NCBI GenBank assembly: GCA_951804985.1
Contig: OX638130.1
Location: 98,205,700-98,269,699, forward strand
Origin: Dryomyza anilis
Lineage: Eukaryota > Arthropoda > Insecta > Diptera > Dryomyzidae
Direction: 5' to 3'
DNA length: 64,000 nt
The position numbers and the translations under genes are program-made. Shown here one piece after another: positions 37,701 to 50,352 of the stretch. Every line of letters starts with the position of its first letter. Position 1 is the stretch's first letter. The notes below the pieces were generated by a model, which saw only the letters and a program-made list of their open reading frames with translations, was not told where the DNA came from and did no database searches.

Positions 37701-37860
37701 CATATAATTCGATTGAGCGGTTCCTCAGAAATCGGGTTTTGAATTTCGATTTTCAAAATATTTCTTTAAATGGCTATAACTCCTAAACGGAGCGTCCTAG
37801 GGGGTCGAAAATAGGCGCATTTTATAGAAATATATTTCAGCAGAAATCACTGCAAATTTC
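31723..37860 (+). repeat. Satellite zone 10 with 977- and 791-bp repeats
   Basis: It begins with consecutive gagtgtcctagagg monomers. The marker tcatacaattcg recurs at 34344 and 35321, 977 bp apart (six monomers plus 23 bp). The marker ggcgtgctag in aaacggggcg recurs at 36841 and 37632, 791 bp apart (five monomers minus 4 bp). The 155-bp unit 36919-37073 (agtcgattttatag, -4 bp) recurs at 38505-38659 and 44643-44797. The run at 33.15-33.78 kb has the same order of variants as 52.7-53.3 kb (174-bp unit, ataactgctaaacgg, two gatttctcag units, 182-bp unit). No gene is seen. Confidence 0.78.
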
Positions 37861-40800
37861 ATATAATTCGATTGAGCGGTTCCTTAGAAATCGGGTTTTG
37901 AATTTCGATTTTCAAACAATTTCTTTAAATGGCTATAACTCCTAAACGGAGCGTCCTAGAGGGTCGAAAGTAGGCGCATTTTATAGAAATATATTTCAGC
38001 AGAAATCACTGCAAATTTCATATAATTCGATTGAGCGGTTCCTTAGAAATCGGGTTTTGAATTTCGATTTTCAAACAATTTCTTTAAATGGCTATAACTC
38101 CTAAACGGAGCGTCCTAGGGGGTCGAAAATAGGCGCATTTTATAGAAATATATTTCAGCAGAAATCACTGCAAATTTCATATAATTCGATTGAGCGGTTC
38201 CTCAGAAATCGGGTTTTGAATTTCGATTTTCAAACAATTTCTTTAAATGGCTATAACTCCTAAACGGAGCGTCCTAGAGGGTCGAAAGTAGGCGCATTTT
38301 ATAGAAATATATTTCAGCAGAAATCACTGCAAATTTCATATAATTCGATTGAGCGGTTCCTCAGAAATCGGGTTTTGAATTTCGATTTTCAAACCATTTC
38401 TTCAAATGGCTTTAACTCCTAAACGGAGCGTGCTAGAGGGTCGAAAGTAGGCGCATTTTATGGAAATATATTTCAGCAGAATTCACTGCAAATTTCATAT
38501 AATTCGATTGAGCGGTTCCTCAGAAATCGGGTTTTGAATTTCGATTTTCAAACAATTTCTTTAAATGGCTATAACTCCTAAACGGAGCGTCCTAGAGGGT
38601 CGAAAGTCGATTTTAGAGAAATATATTTCAGCAGAATTCACTGCAAATTTCATATAATTCGATTGAGCGGTTCCTCAGAAATCGGGTTTTGAATTTCGAT
38701 TTTCAAACAATTTCTTCAAATGGCTATAACTCCTAAACGGAGCGTCCTAGAGGGTCGAAAGTAGGCGCATTTTATGGAAATATATTTCAGCAGAATTCAC
38801 TGCAAATTTCATATAATTCGATTGAGCGGTTCCTCAGAAATCGGGTTTTGAATTTCGATTTTCAAACAATTTCTTCAAATGGCTATAACTCCTAAACGGA
38901 GCGTGCTAGAGGGTCGAAAGTAGGCGCATTTTATGGAAATATATTTCAGCAGAATTCACTGCAAATTTCATATAATTCGATTGAGCGGTTCCTCAGAAAT
39001 CGGGTTTTGAATTTCGATTTTAAAAAAATATCTTTAAATGGCTATAACTCCTAAACGGAGCGTCCTAGAGGGTCGAAAGTAGGCGCATTTTATAGAAATA
39101 TATTTCAGCAGAAATCACTGCAAATTTCATATAATTCGATTGAGCGATTTCTCAGAAATCGGGTTTTGAATTTCGATTTTTAAAAAATATCTTTAAATGG
39201 CTATAACTCCTAAACGGAGCGTCCTAGAGGGTCGAAAGTAGGCGCATTTTATAGAAAATATATTTCAGCAGAAATCACTGCAAATTTCATATAATTCGAT
39301 TGAGCGATTTCTCAGAAATCGGGTTTTGAATTTCGATTTTCAAAAAATGTCTTTAATTGGCTATAACTCCTAAACGCAGCGTCCTAGGGGGTCGAAAATA
39401 GGCGCATTTTATAGAAATATATTTCAGCAGAAATCACTGCAAATTTCATATAATTCGATTGAGCGGTTCCTCAGAAATCGGGTTTTGAATTTCGATTTTC
39501 AAAATTTTTTCGAAAAATTTCTTTAAATGGCTATAACTCCTAAACGGAGCATCCTAGAGGGTCGAAAGTAGGCGCATTTTATAGAAATATATTTCAGCAG
39601 AATTCACTGCAAATTTCATATAATTCGATTGAGCGGTTCCTCAGAAATCGGGTTTTGAATTTCGATTTTCAAACAATTTCTTCAAATGGCTATAACTCCT
39701 AAACGGAGCGTCCTAGAGGGTCGAAAGTAGGCGCATTTTATGGAAATATATTTCAGCAGAATTCAATGCAAATTTCATATAATTCGATTGAGCGGTTCCT
39801 CAGAAATCGGGTTTTGAATTTCGATTTTCAAACAATTTCTTTAAATGCCTATAACTCCTAAACGGAGCGTCCTAGAGGGTCGAAAGTAGGCGCATTTTAT
39901 AGAAATATATTTCAGCAGAATTCACTGCAAATTTCATATAATTCGATTGAGCGGTTCCTCAGAAATCGGGTTTTGAATTTCGATTTTCAAACAATTTCTT
40001 TAAATGGCTATAACTCCTAAACGGAGCGTCCTAGGGGGTCGAAAATAGGCGCATTTTATAGAAATATATTTCAGCAGAAATCACTGCAAATTTCATATAA
40101 TTCGATTGAGCGGTTCCTCAGAAATCGGGTTGAATTTCGATTTTCAAACAATTTCTTTAAATGGCTATAACTCCTAAACGGAGCGTCCTAGGGGGTCGAA
40201 AATAGGCGCATTTTATAGAAATATATTTCAGCAGAAATCACTGCAAATTTCATATAATTCGATTGAGCGGTTCCTCAGAAATCGTGTTTTGAATTTCGAT
40301 TTTCAAACAATTTCTTTAAATGGCTATAACTCCTAAACGGAGCGTCCTAGGGGGTCGAAAATAGGCGCATTTTATAGAAATATATTTCAGCAGAAATCAC
40401 TGCAAATTTCATATAATTCGATTGAGCGGTTCCTCAGAAATCGGGTTTTGAATTTCGATTTTCAAACAATTTCTTTAAATGGCTATAACTCCTAAACGGA
40501 GCGTCCTAGGGGGTCGAAAATAGGCGCATTTTATAGAAATATATTTCAGCAGAAATCACTGCAAATTTCATATAATTCGATTGAGCGGTTCCTCAGAAAT
40601 CGGGTTTTGAATTTCGATTTCCAAACAATTTCTTTAAATGGCTATAACTCCTCGAAAATAGGCGCATTTTATAGAAATATATTTCAGCAGAAATCACTGC
40701 AAATTTCATATAATTCGATTGAGCGGTTCCTCAGAAATCGGGTTTTGAATTTCGATTTTCAAAACATTTCTTTAAATGGCTATAACTCCTAAACGGAGCG
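37861..40800 (+). repeat. ~3-kb duplicated block, copy 1
   Basis: Markers ccttagaaatc (37882), aaaccatttc (38391) and agtcgatttt (38605) recur 6,138 bp later at 44020, 44529 and 44743. The offset changes with whole-unit indels: -160 (one monomer), +318 (two monomers), then -157. It is again 6,138 at atcgtgtttt (40281/46419) and the 138-bp unit (40578/46716). A single-base difference is ttttagagaaat near 38612 against ttttatagaaat. Confidence 0.85.
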
Positions 40801-42706
40801 TCCTAGGGGGTCGAAAATAGGCGCATTTTATAGAAGTATATTTCAGCAGAAATCACTGCAAATTTCATATAATTCGATTGAGCGGTTCCTCAGAAATCGG
40901 GTTTTGAATTTCGATTTTCAAACAATTTCTTTAAATGGCTATAACTCCTAAACGGAGCGTCCTAGGGGGTCGAAAATAGGCGCATTTTATAGAAATATAT
41001 TTCAGCAGAAATCACTGCAAATTTCATATAATTCGATTGAGCGGTTCCTCAGAAATCGGGTTGAATTTCGATTTTCAAACAATTTCTTTAAATGGCTATA
41101 ACTCCTAAACGGAGCGTCCTAGGGGGTCGAAAATAGGCGCATTTTATAGAAATATATTTCAGCAGAAATCACTGCAAATTTCATATAATTCGATTGAGCG
41201 GTTCCTCAGAAATCGGGTTTTGAATTTCGATTTCCAAACAATTTCTTTAAATGGCTATAACTCCTCGAAAATAGGCGCATTTTATAGAAATATATTTCAG
41301 CAGAAATCACTGCAAATTTCATATAATTCGATTGAGCGGTTCCTCAGAAATCGGGTTTTGAATTTCGATTTTCAAACAATTTCTTTAAATGGCTATAACT
41401 CCTAAACGGAGCGTCCTAGGGGGTCGAAAATAGGCGCATTTTATAGAAATATATTTCAGCAGAAATCACTGCAAATTTCATATAATTCGATTGAGCGGTT
41501 CCTCAGAAATCGGGTTGAATTTCGATTTTCAAACAATTTCTTTAAATGCCTATAACTCCTAAACGGAGCGTCCTAGAGGGTCGAAAGTAGGCGCATTTTA
41601 TAGAAATATATTTCAGCAGAATTCACTGCAAATTTCATATAATTCGATTGAGCGGTTCCTCAGAAATCGGGTTTTGAATTTCGATTTTCAAACAATTTCT
41701 TTAAATGGCTATAACTCCTAAACGGAGCGTCCTAGGGGGTCGAAAATAGGCGCATTTTATAGAAATATATTTCAGCAGAAATCACTGCAAATTTCATATA
41801 ATTCGATTGAGCGGTTCCTCAGAAATCGGGTTGAATTTCGATTTTCAAACAATTTCTTTAAATGGCTATAACTCCTAAACGGAGCGTCCTAGGGGGTCGA
41901 AAATAGGCGCATTTTATAGAAATATATTTCAGCAGAAATCACTGCAAATTTCATATAATTCGATTGAGCGGTTCCTCAGAAATCGTGTTTTGAATTTCGA
42001 TTTTCAAACAATTTCTTTAAATGGCTATAACTCCTAAACGGAGCGTCCTAGGGGGTCGAAAATAGGCGCATTTTATAGAAATATATTTCAGCAGAAATCA
42101 CTGCAAATTTCATATAATTCGATTGAGCGGTTCCTCAGAAATCGGGTTTTGAATTTCGATTTTCAAACAATTTCTTTAAATGGCTATAACTCCTAAACGG
42201 AGCGTCCTAGGGGGTCGAAAATAGGCGCATTTTATAGAAATATATTTCAGCAGAAATCACTGCAAATTTCATATAATTCGATTGAGCGGTTCCTCAGAAA
42301 TCGGGTTTTGAATTTCGATTTCCAAACAATTTCTTTAAATGGCTATAACTCCTCGAAAATAGGCGCATTTTATAGAAATATATTTCAGCAGAAATCACTG
42401 CAAATTTCATATAATTCGATTGAGCGGTTCCTCAGAAATCGGGTTTTGAATTTCGATTTTCAAAACATTTCTTTAAATGGCTATAACTCCTAAACGGAGC
42501 GTCCTAGGGGGTCGAAAATAGGCGCATTTTATAGAAATATATTTCAGCAGAAATCACTGCAAATTTCATATAATTCGATTGAGCGGTTCCTCAGAAATCG
42601 GGTTTTGAATTTCGATTTTCAAACAATTTCTTTAAATGGCTATAACTCCTAAACGGAGCGTCCTAGGGGGTCGAAAATAGGCGCATTTTATAGAAATATA
42701 TTTCAG
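39820..42706 (+). repeat. 1,701-bp-spaced repeat with 138- and 157-bp monomers
   Basis: Matching stretches are about 39,820-41,005 and 41,521-42,706. Anchors are gggttgaattt at 40127/41828, atcgtgtttt at 40281/41982 and the 138-bp unit at 40578/42279. 1,701 equals 11 x 159 minus two 21-bp and three 2-bp deletions. The 157-bp units (gggttgaa, two T fewer) start at 40103, 41034, 41488 and 41804 and are seen nowhere else. A visible difference is tagaagtatattt near 40833. Confidence 0.85.
40578..40715 (+). repeat. 138-bp monomer (21-bp deletion)
   Basis: aactcctcgaaaatagg replaces aactcctaaacgg...gggtcgaaaata, losing 21 bp, including the usual TAA stop and the cggagcgtcctag segment. Copies are at 41191-41328, 42279-42416 and 46716-46853. 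The first three also share gatttccaaac; the last has gattttcaaac. The missing stop produces the 61-codon readthrough in each. Confidence 0.88.
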
Positions 42707-43997
42707 CAGAATTCACTGCAAATTTCATATAATTCGATTGAGCGGTTCCTCAGAAATCGGGTTTTGAATTTCGATTTTCAAAATATTTCTTTAAATGGCT
42801 ATAACTCCTAAACGGAGCGTCCTAGGGGGTCGAAAATAGGCGCATTTTATAGAAATATATTTCAGCAGAATTCACTGCAAATTTCATATAATTCGATTGA
42901 GCGGTTCCTCAGAAATCGGGTTTTGAATTTCGATTTTCAAACAATTTCTTTAAATGGCTATAACTCCTAAACGGAGCGTCCTAGGGGGTCGAAAATAGGC
43001 GCATTTTATAGAAATATATTTCAGCAGAATTCACTGCAAATTTCATATAATTCGATTGAGCGGTTCCTCAGAAATCGGGTTTTGAATTTCGATTTTCAAA
43101 CAATTTCTTTAAATGGCTATAACTCCTAAACGGAGCGTCCTAGAGGGTCGAAAGTAGGCGCATTTTATAGAAATATATTTCAGCAGAATTCACTGCAAAT
43201 TTCATATAATTCGATTGAGCGGTTCCTCAGAAATCGGGTTTTGAATTTCGATTTTCAAAATATTTCTTTAAATGGCTATAACTCCTAAACGGAGCGTCCT
43301 AGGGGGTCGAAAATAGGCGCATTTTATAGAAATATATTTCAGCAGAATTCACTGCAAATTTCATATAATTCGATTGAGCGGTTCCTCAGAAATCGGGTTT
43401 TGAATTTCGATTTTCAAACAATTTCTTTAAATGGCTATAACTCCTAAACGGAGCGTCCTAGGGGGTCGAAAATAGGCGCATTTTATAGAAATATATTTCA
43501 GCAGAAATCACTGCAAATTTCATACAATTCGATTGAGCGGTTCCTCAGAAATCGGGTTTTGAATTTCGATTTTCAAACAATTTCTTCAAATGGCTATAAC
43601 TCCTAAACGGAGCGTCCTAGAGGGTCGAAAGTAGGCGCATTTTATATAAATATATTTCAGCAGAATTCACTGCAAATTTCATATAATTCGATTGAGCGGT
43701 TCCTCAGAAATCGGGTTTTGAATTTCGATTTTCAAAATATTTCTTTAAATGGCTATAACTCCTAAACGGAGCGTCCTAGGGGGTCGAAAATAGGCGCATT
43801 TTATAGAAATATATTTCAGCAGAAATCACTGCAAATTTCATATAATTCGATTGAGCGGTTCCTCAGAAATCGGGTTTTGAATTTCGATTTTCAAACAATT
43901 TCTTCAAATGGCTATAACTCCTAAACGGAGCGTGCTAGAGGGTCGAAAGTAGGCGCATTTTATATAAATATATTTCAGCAGAATTCACTGCAAATTT
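42707..43997 (+). repeat. Satellite zone between duplicated blocks
   Basis: Mostly 159-bp ggggtcgaaaata monomers with aattcactg, then tcatacaattcg (43522) and ttatataaatat units resembling 34.0-35.6 kb. No gene or non-satellite sequence is seen. Confidence 0.75.
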
Positions 43998-46900
43998 CAT
44001 ATAATTCGATTGAGCGGTTCCTTAGAAATCGGGTTTTGAATTTCGATTTTCAAACAATTTCTTTAAATGGCTATAACTCCTAAACGGAGCGTCCTAGAGG
44101 GTCGAAAGTAGGCGCATTTTATAGAAATATATTTCAGCAGAAATCACTGCAAATTTCATATAATTCGATTGAGCGGTTCCTTAGAAATCGGGTTTTGAAT
44201 TTCGATTTTCAAACAATTTCTTTAAATGGCTATAACTCCTAAACGGAGCGTCCTAGGGGGTCGAAAATAGGCGCATTTTATAGAAATATATTTCAGCAGA
44301 AATCACTGCAAATTTCATATAATTCGATTGAGCGGTTCCTCAGAAATCGGGTTTTGAATTTCGATTTTCAAACAATTTCTTTAAATGGCTATAACTCCTA
44401 AACGGAGCGTCCTAGAGGGTCGAAAGTAGGCGCATTTTATAGAAATATATTTCAGCAGAAATCACTGCAAATTTCATATAATTCGATTGAGCGGTTCCTC
44501 AGAAATCGGGTTTTGAATTTCGATTTTCAAACCATTTCTTCAAATGGCTTTAACTCCTAAACGGAGCGTGCTAGAGGGTCGAAAGTAGGCGCATTTTATG
44601 GAAATATATTTCAGCAGAATTCACTGCAAATTTCATATAATTCGATTGAGCGGTTCCTCAGAAATCGGGTTTTGAATTTCGATTTTCAAACAATTTCTTT
44701 AAATGGCTATAACTCCTAAACGGAGCGTCCTAGAGGGTCGAAAGTCGATTTTATAGAAATATATTTCAGCAGAATTCACTGCAAATTTCATATAATTCGA
44801 TTGAGCGGTTCCTCAGAAATCGGGTTTTGAATTTCGATTTTCAAACAATTTCTTCAAATGGCTATAACTCCTAAACGGAGCGTCCTAGAGGGTCGAAAGT
44901 AGGCGCATTTTATGGAAATATATTTCAGCAGAATTCACTGCAAATTTCATATAATTCGATTGAGCGGTTCCTCAGAAATCGGGTTTTGAATTTCGATTTT
45001 CAAACAATTTCTTCAAATGGCTATAACTCCTAAACGGAGCGTGCTAGAGGGTCGAAAGTAGGCGCATTTTATGGAAATATATTTCAGCAGAATTCACTGC
45101 AAATTTCATATAATTCGATTGAGCGGTTCCTCAGAAATCGGGTTTTGAATTTCGATTTTAAAAAAATATCTTTAAATGGCTATAACTCCTAAACGGAGCG
45201 TCCTAGAGGGTCGAAAGTAGGCGCATTTTATAGAAATATATTTCAGCAGAAATCACTGCAAATTTCATATAATTCGATTGAGCGATTTCTCAGAAATCGG
45301 GTTTTGAATTTCGATTTTCAAAAAATGTCTTTAATTGGCTATAACTCCTAAACGCAGCGTCCTAGGGGGTCGAAAATAGGCGCATTTTATAGAAATATAT
45401 TTCAGCAGAAATCACTGCAAATTTCATATAATTCGATTGAGCGGTTCCTCAGAAATCGGGTTTTGAATTTCGATTTTCAAAATATTTCTTTAAATGGCTA
45501 TAACTCCTAAACGGAGCGTCCTAGGGGGTCGAAAATAGGCGCATTTTATAGAAATATATTTCAGCAGAAATCACTGCAAATTTCATATAATTCGATTGAG
45601 CGGTTCCTCAGAAATCGGGTTTTGAATTTCGATTTTCAAAATATTTCTTTAAATGGCTATAACTCCTAAACGGAGCGTCCTAAGGGGTCGAAAATAGGCG
45701 CATTTTATAGAAATATATTTCAGCAGAAATCACTGCAAATTTCATATAATTCGATTGAGCGGTTCCTCAGAAATCGGGTTTTGAATTTCGATTTTCAAAA
45801 TTTTTCGAAAAATTTCTTTAAATGGCTATAACTCCTAAACGGAGCATCCTAGAGGGTCGAAAGTAGGCGCATTTTATAGAAATATATTTCAGCAGAATTC
45901 ACTGCAAATTTCATATAATTCGATTGAGCGGTTCCTCAGAAATCGGGTTTTGAATTTCGATTTTCAAACAATTTCTTCAAATGGCTATAACTCCTAAACG
46001 GAGCGTCCTAGAGGGTCGAAAGTAGGCGCATTTTATGGAAATATATTTCAGCAGAATTCAATGCAAATTTCATATAATTCGATTGAGCGGTTCCTCAGAA
46101 ATCGGGTTTTGAATTTCGATTTTCAAACAATTTCTTTAAATGCCTATAACTCCTAAACGGAGCGTCCTAGAGGGTCGAAAGTAGGCGCATTTTATAGAAA
46201 TATATTTCAGCAGAATTCACTGCAAATTTCATATAATTCGATTGAGCGGTTCCTCAGAAATCGGGTTTTGAATTTCGATTTTCAAACAATTTCTTTAAAT
46301 GGCTATAACTCCTAAACGGAGCGTCCTAGGGGGTCGAAAATAGGCGCATTTTATAGAAATATATTTCAGCAGAAATCACTGCAAATTTCATATAATTCGA
46401 TTGAGCGGTTCCTCAGAAATCGTGTTTTGAATTTCGATTTTCAAACAATTTCTTTAAATGGCTATAACTCCTAAACGGAGCGTCCTAGGGGGTCGAAAAT
46501 AGGCGCATTTTATAGAAATATATTTCAGCAGAAATCACTGCAAATTTCATATAATTCGATTGAGCGGTTCCTCAGAAATCGGGTTTTGAATTTCGATTTT
46601 CAAACAATTTCTTTAAATGGCTATAACTCCTAAACGGAGCGTCCTAGGGGGTCGAAAATAGGCGCATTTTATAGAAATATATTTCAGCAGAAATCACTGC
46701 AAATTTCATATAATTCGATTGAGCGGTTCCTCAGAAATCGGGTTTTGAATTTCGATTTTCAAACAATTTCTTTAAATGGCTATAACTCCTCGAAAATAGG
46801 CGCATTTTATAGAAATATATTTCAGCAGAAATCACTGCAAATTTCATATAATTCGATTGAGCGGTTCCTCAGAAATCGGGTTTTGAATTTCGATTTTCAA

Positions 46901-47300
46901 ACAATTTCTTTAAATGGCTATAACTCCTAAACGGAGTTTCCTAGGGGGTCGAAAATAGGCGCATTTTATAGAAATATATTTCAGCAGAAATCACTGCAAA
47001 TTTCATATAATTCGATTGAGCGGTTCCTCAGAAATCGGGTTTTGAATTTCGATTTTCAAAACATTTCTTTAAATGGCTATAACTCCTAAACGGAGCGTCC
47101 TAGGGGGTCGAAAATAGGCGCATTTTATAGAAATATATTTCAGCAGAAATCACTGCAAATTTCATATAATTCGATTGAGCGGTTCCTCAGAAATCGGGTT
47201 TTGAATTTCGATTTTCAAACAATTTCTTTAAATGGCTATAACTCCTAAACGGAGCGTCCTAGGGGGTCGAAAATAGGCGCATTTTATAGAAATATATTTC
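43998..47300 (+). repeat. ~3-kb duplicated block, copy 2
   Basis: Counterpart of 37861-40800. Relative to it, this copy lacks the 160-bp unit with tatagaaaatatattt (near 39250) and one 157-bp unit, and it has two extra ggggtcgaaaata monomers before the palindrome at 45798. The 138-bp unit at 46716 is retained. Runs of uniform ggggtcgaaaata monomers close the block. Confidence 0.83.
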
Positions 47301-49080
47301 AGCAGAAATCACTGCAAATTTCATATAATTCGATTGAGCGGTTCCTCAGAAATCGGGTTTTGAATTTCGATTTTCAAACAATTTCTTTAAATAGCTATAA
47401 CTCCTAAACGGAGCGTCCTAGGGGGTCGAAAATAGGCGCATTTTATAGAAATATATTTCAGCAGAAATCACTGCAAATTTCATATAATTCGATTGAGCGG
47501 TTCCTCAGAAATCGGGTTTTGAATTTCGATTTTCAAACAATTTCTTTAAATGGCTATAACTCCTAAACGGAGCGTCCTAGGGGGTCGAAAATAGGCGCAT
47601 TTTATAGAAATATATTTCAGCAGAAATCACTGCAAATTTCATATAATTCGATTGAGCGGTTCCTCAGAAATCGGGTTTTGAATTTCGATTTTCAAACAAT
47701 TTCTTTAAATGGCTATAACTCCTAAACGGAGCGTCCTAGAGGGTCGAAAGAAGGCGCATTTTATGGAAATATATTTCAGCAGAATTCACTGCAAATTTCA
47801 TATAATTCGATTGAGCGGTTCCTCAGAAATCGGGTTTTGAATTTCGATTTTCAAAATTTTTTCGAAAAATTTCTTTAAATGGCTATAACTCCTAAACGGA
47901 GCATCCTAGAGGGTCGAAAGTAGGCGCATTTTATAGAAATATAATTCGATTGAGCGGTTCCTCAGAAATCGGGTTTTGAATTTCGATTTTCAAACAATTT
48001 CTTCAAATGGCTATAACTCCTAAACGGAGCGTGCTAGAGGGTCGAAAGTAGGCACATTTTATGGAAATATATTTCAGCAGAATTCACTGCAAATTTCATA
48101 TAATTCGATTGAGCGGTTCCTCAGAAATCGGGTTTTGAAATTCGATTTTCAAAATATTTCTTTAAATGGCTATAACTCCTAAACGGAGCGTCCTAGAGGG
48201 TCGAAAGTAGGCGCATTTTATAGAAATATATTTTATAGAAATATATTTCAGCAGAATTCACTGCAAATTTCATATAATTCGATTGAGCAGTTCCTCAGAA
48301 ATCGGGTTTTGAATTTCGATTTTCAAACAATTTCTTTAAATGGCTATAACTCCTAAACGGAGCGTCCTAGAGGGTCGAAAGTAGGCGCATTTTATAGAAA
48401 TATATTTCAGCAGAATTCACTGCAAATTTCATATAATTCGATTGAGCGGTTCCTCAGAAATCGGGTTTTGAATTTCGATTTTCAAACAATTTCTTTAAAT
48501 GGCTATAACTCCTAAACGGAGCGTCCTAGGGGGTCGAAAATAGGCGCATTTTATAGAAATATATTTCAGCAGAAATCACTGCAAATTTCATATAATTCGA
48601 TTGAGCGGTTCCTCATAAATCGGGTTTTGAATTTCGATTTTCAAACAATTTCTTTAAATGGCTATAACTCCTAAACGGAGCGTCCTAGGGGGTCGAAAAT
48701 AGGCGCATTTTATAGAAATATATTTCAGCAGAAATCACTGCAAATTTCATATAATTCGATTGAGCGGTTCCTCAGAAATCGGGCTTTGAGTTTCGATTTT
48801 CAAACAATTTCTTTAAATGGCTATAACTCCTAAACGGAGCGTCCTAGAGGGTCGAAAGTAGGCGCATTTTATAGAAATATATTTCAGCAGAATTCACTGC
48901 AAATTTCATATAATTCGATTGAGCGGTTCCTCAGAAATCGGGTTTTGAATTTAGATTTTCAAACAATTTCATAAATGGCTATAACTCCTAAACGGAGCGT
49001 CCTAGGGGGTCGAAAATAGGCGCATTTTATAGAAATATATTTCAGCAGAAAAAACGGAGCGTGCTAGAGGGTCGAAAGTA
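47301..49080 (+). repeat. Satellite zone 13
   Basis: Contains the compound palindrome-plus-deletion unit 47808-47946, a 174-type duplication near 48222, and a 220-bp fused unit 48916-49135 in which cagcagaaa meets aaacggagcg. The first aatttcataaatgg (one base shorter) and cctcataaatc forms appear here, before their expansion at 55-61 kb. No gene is seen. Confidence 0.75.
47808..47946 (+). repeat. 139-bp compound monomer: palindrome + 31-bp deletion
   Basis: The unit carries the palindrome (+11) and, at its end, tagaaATATAattcg, where atttcagcag...tttcatat (31 bp) is missing. ATATA occurs at both parental sites. The same 139-bp unit lies at 52295-52433, 53485-53623, 54911-55049, 61975-62113 and 63719-63857. 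All six are followed by a cttcaaatgg unit with ggcacattttatgg. A clear single-origin haplotype. Confidence 0.9.
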
Positions 49081-50352
49081 GGCACATTTTATGGAAATAT
49101 ATTTCAGCAGAATTCACTGCAAATTTCATATAATTCGATTGAGCAGTTCCTCAGAAATCGGGTTTTGAATTTCGATTTTCAAACAATTTCTTTAAATGGC
49201 TATAACTCCTAAACGGAGCGTCCTAGAGGGTCGAAAGTAGGCGCATTTTATAGAAATATATTTCAGCAGAATTCACTGCAAATTTCATATAATTCGATTG
49301 AGCGGTTCCTCAGAAATCGGGTTTTGAATTTCGATTTTCAAACAATTTCTTTAAATGGCTATAACTCCTAAACGGAGCGTCCTAGGGGGTCGAAAATAGG
49401 CGCATTTTATAGAAATATATTTCAGCAGAAATCACTGCAAATTTCATATAATTCGATTGAGCGGTTCCTCAGAAATCGGGTTTTGAATTTCGATTTTCAA
49501 ACAATTTCTTTAAATGGCTATAACTCCTAAACGGAGCGTCCTAGGGGGTCGAAAATAGGCGCATTTTATAGAAATATATTTCAGCAGAAATCACTGCAAA
49601 TTTCATATAATTCGATTGAGCGGTTCCTCAGAAATCGGGTTTTGAATTTCGATTTTCAAACAATTTCTTTAAATGGCTATAACTCCTAAACGGAGCGTCC
49701 TAGGGGGTCGAAAGTAGGCACATTTTATGGAAATATATTTCAGCAGAATTCACTGCAAATTTCATATAATTCGATTGAGCAGTTCCTCAGAAATCGGGTT
49801 TTGAATTTCGATTTTCAAACAATTTCTTTAAATGGCTATAACTCCTAAACGGAGCGTCCTAGAGGGTCGAAAGTAGGCGCATTTTATAGAAATATATTTC
49901 AGCAGAATTCACTGCAAATTTCATATAATTCGATTGAGCGGTTCCTCAGAAATCGGGTTTTGAATTTCGATTTTCAAACAATTTCTTTAAATGGCTATAA
50001 CTCCTAAACGGAGCGTCCTAGGGGGTCGAAAATAGGCGCATTTTATAGAAATATATTTCAGCAGAAATCACTGCAAATTTCATATAATTCGATTGAGCGG
50101 TTCCTCAGAAATCGGGTTTTGAATTTCGATTTTCAAACAATTTCTTTAAATGGCTATAACTCCTAAACGGAGCGTCCTAGGGGGTCGAAAATAGGCGCAT
50201 TTTATAGAAATATATTTCAGCAGAAATCACTGCAAATTTCATATAATTCGATTGAGCGGTTCCTCAGAAATCGGGTTTTGAATTTCGATTTTCAAACAAT
50301 TTCTTTAAATGGCTATAATTCCTAAACGGAGCGTCCTAGGGGGTCGAAAGTA
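49081..50352 (+). repeat. 636-bp tetramer in tandem
   Basis: Marker ggcacattttatgg is at 49081 and 49717, exactly 4 x 159 bp apart, and the four following monomers match in type and order: gagcagttcc, agaggg with aattcactg, then two ggggtcgaaaata units. After 50352 the marker reverts to ggcgc, so there are two copies. Confidence 0.88.

Noticed and set aside
26552..46930. ORFs of 61-84 codons at 26552, 28423, 30490, 40607, 41220, 42308 and 46745
   Set aside because: All begin at TTG inside a monomer and arise by loss of the single TAA per monomer. No ATG, no ribosome-binding context and no recognisable domain.
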